Shown: positions 14,589 through 22,745, counted from the stretch's first letter. The stretch is 64,000 nucleotides of DNA from Clostridiaceae bacterium (GCA_009911355.1 QXXE01000010.1:1-64000); one strand, 5' to 3'. The notes: generated by a model from the letters alone, not told the origin. Made by a program: numbers and translations.

Positions 14589-16176
14589 CCCCCAGGGCGC
14601 ACAGCAGCGCCCCCAGGCTGGCGATGTCGTGATAATGTTCTGCCCAGTATTCCGGGGTGTTGATGACACCGGCGGCTACCAGGGCGCCGATCCCGTTCTC
14701 CGGGGTGCTGGAGCGCGGGCCGGTCTTGGTGATCTTCTCAGCCGCTTTCGTGATGAGAATGTCCAGGTATTTGACCTTCCCGGACGCCGCCGCCTTGATC
14801 CAGTAATCCGGGGAGTTGATAACCCCCAGGCGCGTCAACTTGGCGCAGGCCACGGCAACGGGATTGTCGGCCCGTCCCACGATGTCAGCGGCGTCCACCC
14901 AGCCGTAGACGCTGGAACCGCCCCCGGCCTCCTTGATGAGGTGGTAGGGGTGCTTGGCTCCGGCGGCGATGGCCGTAACCTTCGCCGTCCCAGGCTTGCA
15001 GGAAACGCCGCTGGCGGCGGTGCTGCTGGTGTAATGGGTAGAGCCGATGAAATTCACCTTGTCGCCCACGGCAAAGGCGGCTCCGGCTACGGTCGCGGCG
15101 CCGGTGGTGCTGTTGGCGGTGGCCTTACTTGCATATTTGGGGACGCCATAGCCCCGGATGTACCGCCCGTTCACCTGGAGGGAACGGCGCTTGACGGCGT
15201 TGGAGTAGTTGCCCTCAATGACGGTGATTGTGTTGCCCACAACCTTCTCCACAATGCCGACATGATCCGCAGAGCCGGTGCAGTCGCCCACGCCATTGTC
15301 ATCCCAGTCGTAGAACACATAATCCGCAGGCTTGGGAACGTAGGCGTCATTTTCCTGCCAGCTGCCCAGGGCCTTGAAAAGCTGGATGTGCTTTTCGCAG
15401 CCGCACTCGGTCGGGATGATGTCGGTCAGCCCCGCCTTGATAGCCACAGCAGAGGCAAAGGTGCTGCACCAGGCGTCCGTGTACTTCACCGGGTAGCCAC
15501 GGGCCAGGGGCTTGTGGGAGTTGTAAAGGTCGATGATCTTCTTGTGCGATCCATCGCTTTCCTTGCAGCCGAGGTAGCTGACCGCGATGCTCACAACTTC
15601 GCTCCTCAGTTCATTTTCGGTCATAGACTTCCCTCCAGGGGCGGGGGCCGCTCCGCTGGCAGCCCCGGCATATTTGTCGTAATACTTCTGGCCGAACCCG
15701 GCCCGCTTGACCTTGACAGCCTCGCTCTGATCCGCAGGGCGCTCAAACTCCAGCAGCACCCGGTCAGATGCCGCCCGGACAGAGGTAGCGGTTTTGAGAG
15801 AGGCGAACAGGGACGCATAGCCGGAAAGTTCCTTGATGAGAAAGGCCAGCTGAGTTTCCAGGTCGCCTATGCTCTTACCTGCACTTTTGGCGAATATATG
15901 CAGGTTTGCCTTGCGGGTGCTATATGTCCACTGAGCGAGGCCATAGCCCGCAGCGTCCCCGGCAAAGTTGGTGTAGGCGCCGCTGTCAACAGCAGCGGTG
16001 TACTCTGCATCGGTATAGCCGAGTTTCTTCTCATAGCTGTTCTGGAGATTGGTAGGGATCAGCCCGCTTTCGGCATACAGGTTTCCCATCAGGCCGGCGG
16101 CTCCGCAGGCGCTCAGACCAGCAGATCGCAGGTAATTCCATATCCGTTCTTCATTGCTATTTCCCGTAAGTGCCAC
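14575..16176 (-). CDS. Endolysin: lysozyme-like + CHAP + SH3-like modules
   Basis: 533 residues from GTG. Residues about 8-175 match the phage tail lysozyme domain (SACGAAGLMGNLYAESGL with catalytic Glu; GYGLAQWTYSTRK). About 195-355 is a CHAP-type amidase/endopeptidase with catalytic Cys in DAWCSTFA and His in GSADHVGIV. Then an SH3-like wall-binding domain (about 375-440, VGDKVNFIG...YGWVDAADI) and a C-terminal helical repeat region containing TRLGVINSPDYW and ALVAAGVINTPEYW, probably an additional binding element. Two catalytic domains in one lysin are common in Clostridial phages. Confidence 0.9.
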   Translation of the reverse strand: MALTGNSNEERIWNYLRSAGLSACGAAGLMGNLYAESGLIPTNLQNSYEKKLGYTDAEYTAAVDSGAYTNFAGDAAGYGLAQWTYSTRKANLHIFAKSAGKSIGDLETQLAFLIKELSGYASLFASLKTATSVRAASDRVLLEFERPADQSEAVKVKRAGFGQKYYDKYAGAASGAAPAPGGKSMTENELRSEVVSIAVSYLGCKESDGSHKKIIDLYNSHKPLARGYPVKYTDAWCSTFASAVAIKAGLTDIIPTECGCEKHIQLFKALGSWQENDAYVPKPADYVFYDWDDNGVGDCTGSADHVGIVEKVVGNTITVIEGNYSNAVKRRSLQVNGRYIRGYGVPKYASKATANSTTGAATVAGAAFAVGDKVNFIGSTHYTSSTAASGVSCKPGTAKVTAIAAGAKHPYHLIKEAGGGSSVYGWVDAADIVGRADNPVAVACAKLTRLGVINSPDYWIKAAASGKVKYLDILITKAAEKITKTGPRSSTPENGIGALVAAGVINTPEYWAEHYHDIASLGALLCALGGAIK

Positions 16177-16187
16177 AAAATCCCTCC

Positions 16188-16607
16188 TTACAGGTTGTTG
16201 CGCGGGCAGTCATCGGGCGGCTCCCCACCGCCCCCGGACTCCCGCTGTTTGTCGTTCCGTATGTCCTCCTGCTGCCATTGGCGATCCTGGTTCCTCTCCT
16301 TCGTGGTCTTGATCCAGCCCATGACGCCGCACTCACCGCCGCAGACGGCGAAAACGCAGGTGATGAGGGTGTCCGGCACTCCGCCGGTTTCCCGGTAAAT
16401 CTGGATCATTGCGATGGTAAAGGAAATCAGGGTAACTCCCACAACGGCCAGGATAAGGTTCATCGCCCCGATACCTTTCCGGGGCGTGGTGGTGCTGTGT
16501 TTCGCCCGGAGGCGACTCCGCAGACGCCGGATCGTTGCCGCGCTCAGGATATAGCTGATAGCTGCGCCGACCAGAACGCCCGCAGCGGCGATGGCAACGG
16601 TTTTCAT
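16188..16607 (-). CDS. Membrane protein of the lysis module
   Basis: 139 residues with two clear membrane segments (VAIAAAGVLVGAAISYIL; NLILAVVGVTLISFTIAMI), a probable third around TLITCVFAVCGG, and a charged C-terminal tail rich in Gln, Glu and Gly. Lies between two lysis-related genes and overlaps the next one by a base. It could be an antiholin or spanin-like accessory; no family recognised. Confidence 0.55.
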   Translation of the reverse strand: MKTVAIAAAGVLVGAAISYILSAATIRRLRSRLRAKHSTTTPRKGIGAMNLILAVVGVTLISFTIAMIQIYRETGGVPDTLITCVFAVCGGECGVMGWIKTTKERNQDRQWQQEDIRNDKQRESGGGGEPPDDCPRNNL

Positions 16608-17050
16608 CAGGTGGTTTCCTCCTCACCGCGATCCGCGCTGCCCTCGCGTAAAAAATCATGCTTTTTGAGCCGTTCTTTGTAGACCTCCCGAATGTTCTCG
16701 ATGGCAAGAACGGCGCGATTGTTCGGGTATTCCGGGTGCTTGTCGCAGTATTTTTCATAGGCGTCAATTTCTGTCAGCGCCTCTATGAACTCCTCCTTGG
16801 TGTGGCCGATATTCCGCAGCAGTTCATTGTTGAAGTGCAAAATGCGGGCGCGGTGGCCGTCTGCGGTGCGCCGGTCATCCATGTCGATATGCGCATCCAG
16901 TTTCTTTTCGATGGCCTCAATGCCCATCGCCTTTCCGATGGCCTTTGCCAGCCACGACCAAGGATTGATCTTGACGGGAGCGACCTGTATCAACGTCATC
17001 AGCACCAGGAGCAGACCGCCCCCGCCAGTCAAAATCTCTTGAACGCTCAA
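16607..17050 (-). CDS. Holin-like protein with one membrane segment
   Basis: 147 residues starting at TTG behind AGGAGG. N-terminal membrane segment (GGGGLLLVLMTLIQVA), a short W-containing amphipathic stretch, then a soluble helical domain (KKLDAHIDMDDRRTADGHRA, YEKYCDKHPEYPNNRAVLAI). This architecture occurs in Firmicute phage lysis cassettes. First gene of the lysis group, 55 bp downstream of the terminator that ends the tail operon. Confidence 0.6.
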   Translation of the reverse strand: MSVQEILTGGGGLLLVLMTLIQVAPVKINPWSWLAKAIGKAMGIEAIEKKLDAHIDMDDRRTADGHRARILHFNNELLRNIGHTKEEFIEALTEIDAYEKYCDKHPEYPNNRAVLAIENIREVYKERLKKHDFLREGSADRGEEETT

Positions 17051-17099
17051 AACTACATTCCTCCTGTTTTTGATAACGGTTTTGCCCGATTTGACAACG

Positions 17100-17128
17100 A
17101 AAAAGCCGCCCCTGATAACAGGGGCGGC
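17100..17128 (-). terminator. Terminator ending the tail/DGR operon
   Basis: GCCGCCCCTG-ATAA-CAGGGGCGGC, a perfect 10-bp stem, with AAAAA on the plus strand side (U-run on the minus transcript). Confidence 0.9.
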
Positions 17129-17146
17129 CCTCCCGCGCCGGACGCC

Positions 17147-17263
17147 TTAGAGTTTGACCTCCAGGGCCTCGATGATGTCCTCAACATCCTTGCGGATGAT
17201 GGAGGGAACCTGATCCAGGGTTTTCTTGCCCTTGACGATCAGAGTAGCGTACACCACAGCCAT
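17147..17263 (-). CDS. CD1375-like phage microprotein (copy 2)
   Basis: 38 residues: MAVVYATLIVKGKKTLDQVP then IIRKDVEDIIEAL, the short V-Y-A-x-LI-x-KG-x-KT-x-x-x-VP pattern of CD1375-like proteins found after tail genes in Clostridial phages. Start fixed by AAAGGAGG. An in-frame ATG at 17320 would add a basic hydrophobic leader. Paralogous to the next gene. Function unknown. Confidence 0.7.
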   Translation of the reverse strand: MAVVYATLIVKGKKTLDQVPSIIRKDVEDIIEALEVKL

Positions 17264-17312
17264 GATCGGAACCTCCTTTCTGAGCAGAATTTTCAGCAGC
17301 CATGCCCGGAAC

Positions 17313-17426
17313 CTACTCATGATCGGCCCCCTGCAACAGTGCCGTGACCTCGGCCCGCAGGCGGGCCGGAACGTCATCAATGGTTTTCAACCCCTTGCGG
17401 ATCAGGTCGGCATAAACCTTAGCCAT
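17313..17426 (-). CDS. CD1375-like phage microprotein (copy 1)
   Basis: 37 residues: MAKVYADLIRKGLKTIDDVP then LRAEVTALLQ. ATG behind GGGAGG. It aligns along its whole length with the protein at 17147-17263, so the two are tandem duplicates that have diverged. Starts inside the end of the coiled-coil gene at 17419. Confidence 0.68.
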   Translation of the reverse strand: MAKVYADLIRKGLKTIDDVPARLRAEVTALLQGADHE

Positions 17427-17607
17427 TGTCCGCACCTCCCATCATGGCCTCATAGACATCGCAGAGGGCCATTTGGGTGTCGGTCACTTGGCCCTCCAGC
17501 GATTCAACCTTTGCCCGCAGCTGCTCATTCTCCTCCTGGAGTTGCCGCCGGGTTTTCTGCTTGCTCAACTCCTTCACGGAGTCCTCGCGCAGACGTTTCA
17601 CTCCCAT
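17419..17607 (-). CDS. Small coiled-coil phage protein (XkdX-region)
   Basis: 62 residues, almost entirely coiled coil: KTRRQLQEENEQLRAKVESL, EGQVTDTQMALCDVYEAMMG. Such short proteins follow tail fibre genes in Firmicute myophages and may help fibre trimerisation. The start overlaps the stop of the variable protein by one base, so translation is coupled to the DGR target. Confidence 0.65.
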   Translation of the reverse strand: MGVKRLREDSVKELSKQKTRRQLQEENEQLRAKVESLEGQVTDTQMALCDVYEAMMGGADNG

Positions 17608-19460
17608 TACTGGAACCCCCCTTGAACAGATGTGATGTAGCCGCCCTCACCGCTGGCCCCGCGCTCCGCAGTAATGCGGAAGTTGAACGCAGCGCCCTTG
17701 CTGGCGGTCTTATTGGTAAAGATGTGGTTTGCCCCGGTCTTGACCTCGCTGGTGCAGTCCTCCCATACCGGCGCATCGTCCAGGGCGTTGTTTGTAACCT
17801 CCACGGTGAAATGCGCGTCAGCCGGCACAAATCCGATAACGGACAGAACGCAGATTGTGATCGGAGCGTCCGCTGTCATCGGCTCATCCAGGGTGATAGA
17901 GGCCCCGGTGACCTCCTTCGTGAAGGTCACGGAATGGGAGGCGGTGGCCTGCCCGTCATTGGCAGTGATGGAAAGGGTGTGCTTGCCGTTCAGCAATTTC
18001 ATGAAGGTTTCGCCGGTGACGGCAAAACTGTTGCTGCCGCCCAGGGTGGCGGAGAACTCCCGCTTTTTCGCTCCGTCAATCGTTTCGGTGACGGTCACGG
18101 CGTCATTATCCGCATCGCTGACAGAGTAGGACACGGTGAACCCGCCGTTCTTAACGCCCAGGTCGCTCCCGTTGGTCGCGCTGCTGGTGATGGCCGGGGC
18201 GGTGTTGTTATTGACCGTCCTGGCCGGGGATGTGGCGTAGCCGCTATACGCACCGGCGGTGTCATAGGCCCGCACCCGGTAGGCCACAGATGCCCAGCCC
18301 TTGGTGATGGTATCGTTGAAACTCAGGGCAGTCCCCCGGTTGATCTCGCTCCATGCGCCGCCGTCCACCTGCCGCTCCAGGGCATACCCGGACAGGTTTC
18401 CGTCACTGTCGGAGGCCGCGCCCCACGTTACAGTGAGCGCGGCCCCGCCCAGCACCGTCACAGGGACGGTGATACTGGCCGGGGCGCTGGGGGCGTTGTT
18501 ATTTACCACCGTGACCTGGTTACTGGTCTTGTAGCTGGAGTAGAGGCCCTGGGAGTCGTAGGCACGGACTCGGTACATGACCGACTCCGTGCCAAAGGGT
18601 ACGGTGTTGGTGGTGCTGCGGGCGTTGCCCTTGTAGACGTTGCTCCAGGACGATCCGCCGTTTACGCTCCGCTCCAGTTCGTACCCTTCCAGATTATTTT
18701 CCGCATCGCTGGACGCGCCCCACGACACGGTGATGCTGTCCCCTCCGTTGATGCTGCCGGGGACGGTGATGCTCCCAGGCGTAGACGGGGCCGTGTTCGT
18801 ATTCACGGAACCGTCATCAGAGACCAAGAGTGTAGAGGGAAGAATCAAAGCGGGGCGGACGCCATAGGTGCGGGTGCAGTAGTAGCTGTAGGCGTCGCCA
18901 CCGGAGTACACGCTCCAGGCGACGGCCGAGCCGCTGGCGTGCGGGGAGCGCAGCCACCAAAGCGTGGCGGAACCGTTCAGCTTGGCGATCTTCTCTGTTG
19001 TGCCGTTGCCGTCCTGGAAGTAGGACAGCTTGGCGCCGTCATTGACGATGTACTGGTTGACGTTGCTCTGAGTGTAGCCAACCTCACGGTCAGACAGCAG
19101 GAAAATCTTCGCGCTCAGGCCGTTGGCTCCGCTGTTCACCGACTGGCTGGTTCCACTGCCGGGGCGGTAGGGGATTTTGGCCTGCTTGATCTGCGCCCGG
19201 ATGTTGGCGTCAATCAGGTTCAGGAAGGTGCTGTTGAGGTAGCTGCGGATGGTGCTGTTGGCGTAGTCGTTGACATTGGAACTGTGCCACTGGCGAGTTT
19301 CGTAGATGTCCTCCATCAGCAGCCAGGTTCCATCGCAGGACGCATCGTAGATGCTGGACGGCTTGCCCTGGTGGACTACGATGAAGTTCCTCAGAGTGCC
19401 GTTTACCTTGATTTTGACAACGCTGCCAACGCCTTTTGCGCTGAGTTTAACAGCAGCCAT
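17607..19460 (-). CDS. DGR target protein: DUF6273-like variable domain plus FN3 repeats
   Basis: 617 residues. About 1-210 is a DUF6273-type domain with the closing WWLRSP...YGVRPAL motif. About 223-315 and 318-410 are two fibronectin type III domains (ITVSWGAASS/AYRVRAYDS style repeats), then a cadherin-like region to about 500 and a beta-rich C-terminal part ending GGYITSVQGGFQ. The variable repeat encodes residues 164-207; 16 residues there differ from the template-encoded version, most of them template Asn codons. It is probably a receptor-binding or adhesion protein on the tail tip, diversified by the reverse transcriptase next to it. The variable segment is internal rather than C-terminal, which is unusual. 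Confidence 0.88.
   Translation of the reverse strand: MAAVKLSAKGVGSVVKIKVNGTLRNFIVVHQGKPSSIYDASCDGTWLLMEDIYETRQWHSSNVNDYANSTIRSYLNSTFLNLIDANIRAQIKQAKIPYRPGSGTSQSVNSGANGLSAKIFLLSDREVGYTQSNVNQYIVNDGAKLSYFQDGNGTTEKIAKLNGSATLWWLRSPHASGSAVAWSVYSGGDAYSYYCTRTYGVRPALILPSTLLVSDDGSVNTNTAPSTPGSITVPGSINGGDSITVSWGASSDAENNLEGYELERSVNGGSSWSNVYKGNARSTTNTVPFGTESVMYRVRAYDSQGLYSSYKTSNQVTVVNNNAPSAPASITVPVTVLGGAALTVTWGAASDSDGNLSGYALERQVDGGAWSEINRGTALSFNDTITKGWASVAYRVRAYDTAGAYSGYATSPARTVNNNTAPAITSSATNGSDLGVKNGGFTVSYSVSDADNDAVTVTETIDGAKKREFSATLGGSNSFAVTGETFMKLLNGKHTLSITANDGQATASHSVTFTKEVTGASITLDEPMTADAPITICVLSVIGFVPADAHFTVEVTNNALDDAPVWEDCTSEVKTGANHIFTNKTASKGAAFNFRITAERGASGEGGYITSVQGGFQ
18844..18972 (-). repeat. DGR variable repeat (VR)
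   Basis: 129 bp matching the template repeat at 20919-21047 with 21 differences and no gaps. Twenty fall on adenines of the template (minus strand) and become C, G or T. One C-to-T difference is at the 3' edge (template 20923, variable 18848), where the homing-initiation sequences of template and target normally differ. A small CCGTG/CACGG hairpin lies about 35 bp downstream at 18791-18808. Confidence 0.95.
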
Positions 19461-19489
19461 AGGTATTCCTCCTTATGTGTCAGATAGGT

Positions 19490-20701
19490 TCACCAGGGAA
19501 ATCCCGGTGGAACCGCTGGCGGTGCAGGCTTTTTCTTCACCTGCTGCCGCCGCATTTTCTGGATCAGCTTTCTGGCCTTGGCGTTTTTAGAGGTCTTGAG
19601 CCTCTTGCGGGCGGTGCATTGAACGCCGGTGATCTCCGTGACCTGCGCGGCGATCTTTTGACGCAGGATGTAGGTGTCGCCGTGGGCGGCGTGGGCGTCC
19701 CATGCTTTCCAGGAGGCGATGATCCTGTCCTTCTCCACCCGGCCCGCCGGGTAGTCCTTGCGCCATGCCCGCAGGCGGGCGTTCATGCGCTCTTTACTGT
19801 CCCGGCGCAATTTCATAATCACACCACCCTTGCTGTCCAGATAGGTGTGAAAGCCCAAAAAGTTGATGCCGTTTTTCAACGGGAAGATGGCCGTTTTCTC
19901 ATTCAGTTCCAGCTTTAGGTCATGAATGTACGCCTCGATCTTCGCCCAGCAGTCTTGCAGATACTCTTTGCTGTCGCTGATAGTGTAGAAATCGTCCATA
20001 TACCGGCCATAGTAGCGGGCGTGAAGTTTCTCCTTCACCCAATGGTCGAAATCGTCCAGGTACATCAGGGCCAGCAGTTGGCTTGTCTGGTAGCCCAGGG
20101 GCAGGCCGTCCGTACTGTCGATGTAGGTACACATCAGTTCGTAGACCTGCGGATCGGCTATCTTCTTTACCAGCTTGGCCTTGAGGATGTCGTGGTCGAT
20201 GGAGGCGAAAAAGTGATGCACGTCCGCTTTCAAAATCCAGCCCTGGGCATAGTCCCATTCCTCCGGCGGGCGGTATGGCAGACCGGCGGCTCTCCGGGCC
20301 GCCTCATCATGGCCTTTCCGCTTTCGGTAATAGTCCTGCATCTGCGCCCGCAGCCGGTCAAGGCCAACGTGCATCCCCTTCCAAATCTGCGAGGCGTAGC
20401 TATCTTGGATGAAACTCCGGGTGATGGCCTCATACAGAATGTTATCTACCAGGGCGTGTTGCACCACCTTGTCCACGAACGCCGGGGCCTGCACAAGGCG
20501 CTTTTTGGGTTCGTAGACGTAGAAGGTTTCAAACTTGCTGGGCTTGTACTTTTTGGTGGACAGGATATAGGCAAGGCGCTCCGTGCAAGCCAAAGCGTTT
20601 GCCTCATACTGGGCGGTGCCCTGTTTCGTTCTCTTGCCCACCCGTGCGGTTTTATAGGCTCCATAAAGCACCTCAAAAGTGCAAAGTTCTTGGTAATCCA
20701 T
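19490..20701 (-). CDS. DGR reverse transcriptase
   Basis: 403 residues from the ATG at 20701 with GGAG five bases before it. A TTG at 20785 gives a longer frame but would run through the hairpin between template repeat and gene. Reverse transcriptase motifs: ILKADVHHFFASIDH (first catalytic Asp160), the DGR-type motif 4 GLPLGYQTSQ, and RYMDDF (Asp236, Asp237). Basic C-terminus (KLIQKMRRQQVKKKPAPP). It copies the template RNA with errors at adenines, and the cDNA replaces the variable repeat 0.5 kb downstream of the gene start of the target. Order: Avd-like, template, RT, target. Confidence 0.95.
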   Translation of the reverse strand: MDYQELCTFEVLYGAYKTARVGKRTKQGTAQYEANALACTERLAYILSTKKYKPSKFETFYVYEPKKRLVQAPAFVDKVVQHALVDNILYEAITRSFIQDSYASQIWKGMHVGLDRLRAQMQDYYRKRKGHDEAARRAAGLPYRPPEEWDYAQGWILKADVHHFFASIDHDILKAKLVKKIADPQVYELMCTYIDSTDGLPLGYQTSQLLALMYLDDFDHWVKEKLHARYYGRYMDDFYTISDSKEYLQDCWAKIEAYIHDLKLELNEKTAIFPLKNGINFLGFHTYLDSKGGVIMKLRRDSKERMNARLRAWRKDYPAGRVEKDRIIASWKAWDAHAAHGDTYILRQKIAAQVTEITGVQCTARKRLKTSKNAKARKLIQKMRRQQVKKKPAPPAVPPGFPW

Positions 20702-20728
20702 ATATCTCCATTCTCTGGAAATAAAGGC

Positions 20729-20754
20729 GACCGGCGCCCGTTTGAGCGCCGGTC
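20729..20754. repeat. Hairpin between template repeat and RT gene
   Basis: GACCGGCGC (20729-20737) with GCGCCGGTC (20746-20754), perfect 9 bp, 8-nt loop. It lies about 165 bp downstream of the template repeat and 28 bp upstream of the RT start. It may bound the template RNA or tune RT translation. Confidence 0.6.
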
Positions 20755-20918
20755 TTTCTCTCATTCGGATGTTGCTGATAGCCAACGGCGCAAAACGGCG
20801 GCTGGCGTCAACATCATGTGTTTATCCTCTCCCCACGCGCAGGGGTTGGACGGGATATGACCTCCTTTGATGATGGGGCGCGGCTTTCGGCTTTTGGCCT
20901 ACTCGGTCTGGCTGATCC

Positions 20919-21047
20919 ATCAGAGCGGGGCGGACGCCATAGGTGTTGGTGCAGTTGTTGTTGTTGGCGTTGCCATTGGAGTTCACGTTCCAGGCGTTGG
21001 TCGAGTCGTTGGTGTTCGGGGAGCGCAGCCACCAATTCGTGGCGGAA
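20919..21047 (-). repeat. DGR template repeat (TR)
   Basis: 129 bp, non-coding as used. Read in the frame of the target it would encode a string of Asn codons (NTNDSTNAWNVNSNGNANNN); AAC/AAT is the codon class giving the widest spread after adenine mutagenesis. About 34 adenines on the minus strand, of which 20 are changed in the variable repeat. Invariant framework residues WWLRSP and YGVRPAL are spelled without mutable change. Confidence 0.95.
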
Positions 21048-21092
21048 ATAGGTCATACCCCAATATGACGCGGATGCCTCCGCGCTATATCC

Positions 21093-21725
21093 TTACTGGG
21101 AGGGCGGCGCGGATGCCCCGCCCTGCGGAGAGGCCCGCGACCGGCGCTCCTGATCCATGATCTCACGCACCAGCCGGATCAGGCGCTCCGTTTCGCGGTC
21201 TGCCTCTTTTCTGTGGATGTCTTTAGCCCTCGCGCCGTCCTTTTTGAGCCACGCAAGGCACATATACTTGACATCCAATATCTTTTTTGTCCATGTCCCC
21301 ATGCGCTTAGTGTCGATGTACTCCATATCGTGACTGAGTTCCACCAGCTTGAGCATAAGGTTACACTCATCAATGACGGCCTTGATCTCGATGAGGCGAT
21401 CCTCCGGGCGTTCATTGAAATTGGTTTCATTGGCGGCATGGACACCGCGCATGATTTTCCGGGCAGCTTTCCGCAGTTCCGCGATCAGGTCAAAACTCTC
21501 ACTTTTCGGGAACCGCTTGCGGTCATGCCGGTTCTCCAGGCGATCCGCCGTAGAGTTCAGCATCTCCCGCATTTCCTCTATGGTCTTGGCCTTGGCAATG
21601 GTGCGCATAACCTTTGCAACATCCTTGGCGTCAACCTTGTCATCCGGGACGGGCCGGACAACCTGCTTGGTGTACTTATACAACTCCAGCGCCCGGTTTC
21701 CGAGCAGATACTCCTTCTCAGCCAT
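21093..21725 (-). CDS. DGR accessory protein, Avd-like helical bundle
   Basis: 210 residues, nearly all alpha-helical and basic. It begins MAEKEYLLGNRALELYKYTK and contains KVMRTIAKAKTIEEMREML, AANETNFNERPEDRLIEIKA and DAEYID/ KYMCLAWLKKDGARAKDI-like helices. Avd proteins are basic four-helix bundles (about 120 residues) that form a pentamer and bind RT and template RNA. This one is larger, but the position directly upstream of the template repeat and the composition fit the role. Assignment rests on context and fold type, not on a detected signature. Confidence 0.65.
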   Translation of the reverse strand: MAEKEYLLGNRALELYKYTKQVVRPVPDDKVDAKDVAKVMRTIAKAKTIEEMREMLNSTADRLENRHDRKRFPKSESFDLIAELRKAARKIMRGVHAANETNFNERPEDRLIEIKAVIDECNLMLKLVELSHDMEYIDTKRMGTWTKKILDVKYMCLAWLKKDGARAKDIHRKEADRETERLIRLVREIMDQERRSRASPQGGASAPPSQ

Positions 21726-21966
21726 GACAGCACCGCCTTTCGGGGCAGCGCCCGGATAGAACGGCCGCCAGATCGTCCGGCTCTCCGTAGAAGGTGCAGC
21801 GGTCGCCCGCGATCCTCAGCCGCCCAGGGTTCCCGCTATGGGTGGTTCCGCACAGTACCAGATCAGCGGTGCGCTCCACATCGCAAGGTGGCTCCAGGTC
21901 GGTGAACAGGGTTCCTATAATGCAGGAAAGTTCGTCCAGCGGGCGGGTAAAGGTGATTTCCTGCAT
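21718..21966 (-). CDS. Hypothetical phage protein
   Basis: 82 residues, acidic, with IIGTLFTDLEPPCDVERTAD and a beta-rich middle (LRIAGDRCTFYGEPDDLAAV). No family recognised. It overlaps the tail fibre gene by one base and the Avd-like gene by 8 bp, so it is part of the same translation-coupled tail operon. Confidence 0.6.
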   Translation of the reverse strand: MQEITFTRPLDELSCIIGTLFTDLEPPCDVERTADLVLCGTTHSGNPGRLRIAGDRCTFYGEPDDLAAVLSGRCPERRCCHG

Positions 21967-22745
21967 CAGAACTCAATCCTTTTCTGCGTGGTATTCCAGA
22001 CGCCGGACACGACCAGGCCGGTCAGCGTTTCAAAGGTGACAGTGAAGGGGTTGCCGGAAACGTCCGTGTTATACATCAGTTCCAGCAGGGAGAGGCGGGA
22101 GTCCACCGTGGAAATCTGGTTCAGAATGGCGGGGTGAGCATCCGGGTCGGCGTTATGCTCTGCAATGAGTTTCCGGGCCTCATCCATGAACACGGGCAGC
22201 ATGGAGATCATGCAGAACTCCTCGACATCCTCAGAGGTCATAAACGCCTCCGGGGAGTAGTCGATGATGACGGTCGCGCCCTCGCCCACGGTAATGCTGA
22301 CAGGATAGCGGCGCACGTCCAGGCCGGTGTCGGAGAACGCGCTCACCCACTGAGGGTAATCGCCCAGGGTGGCATAGTAAAGCAGAATTTCTCCGTCCTC
22401 CACATACTCCTCCGGCGTCCCCTCATTCTCTACATGGGGGGTCACGGTGGGGTCTTTGGCGAACACGCCAAACTCCCTGATCCAGAACCCGTGATCCAGA
22501 CCGCCGTTCATGTCGCTGCGGTACTCCACCGTCATGTGAACCGTGTCGCCGTCATAGACCGGGGTGCTGGATGTGCCGGCAGCGACCGGCTCAATCAGGT
22601 CTTGCAGGTCGCCCGGAAAAACGTCATCCGGGCAGATGCCGGAACCCATGATGACGCGGGTGAGCGTCAAGGGCGTCTTGGAGGCGAGAACCTTCGCAAT
22701 CAGTTCCCGTCCCTTTTTGGTGATGGTGCATCCGTATTGGCTCAT
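21966..22745 (-). CDS. Phage tail-collar fibre protein (DUF3751-like)
   Basis: 259 residues. N-terminus MSQYGCTITKKGRELIAKVL and the block TLTRVIMGSG...YRSDMNGGLDHGFWIREFGVFA are typical of tail-collar fibre proteins that attach to the baseplate of contractile tails. C-terminal half is helical with NADPDAHP. Downstream of the P2 gpI-like protein, as in P2 and Mu. It probably holds the fibre or the variable protein on the virion. Confidence 0.85.
   Translation of the reverse strand: MSQYGCTITKKGRELIAKVLASKTPLTLTRVIMGSGICPDDVFPGDLQDLIEPVAAGTSSTPVYDGDTVHMTVEYRSDMNGGLDHGFWIREFGVFAKDPTVTPHVENEGTPEEYVEDGEILLYYATLGDYPQWVSAFSDTGLDVRRYPVSITVGEGATVIIDYSPEAFMTSEDVEEFCMISMLPVFMDEARKLIAEHNADPDAHPAILNQISTVDSRLSLLELMYNTDVSGNPFTVTFETLTGLVVSGVWNTTQKRIEF

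Noticed and set aside
14530-19487. Long plus-strand open frames (622 and 753 codons)
   Set aside because: They are opposite the endolysin and the DGR target and show no protein-like motif; GC-rich antisense frames stay open by codon bias.
20702-20785. TTG start giving the reverse transcriptase 28 extra residues
   Set aside because: The extension would translate the hairpin at 20729-20754 and has no ribosome binding site, whereas the ATG at 20701 has GGAG at good spacing.
18844-21047. A second variable repeat elsewhere in the window
   Set aside because: The framework motifs WWLRSP and YGVRPAL occur only in the template and the one target.
20814-21056. 80-codon frame over the template repeat
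   Set aside because: It is the template repeat read in another frame; no start signal and no reason for translation.
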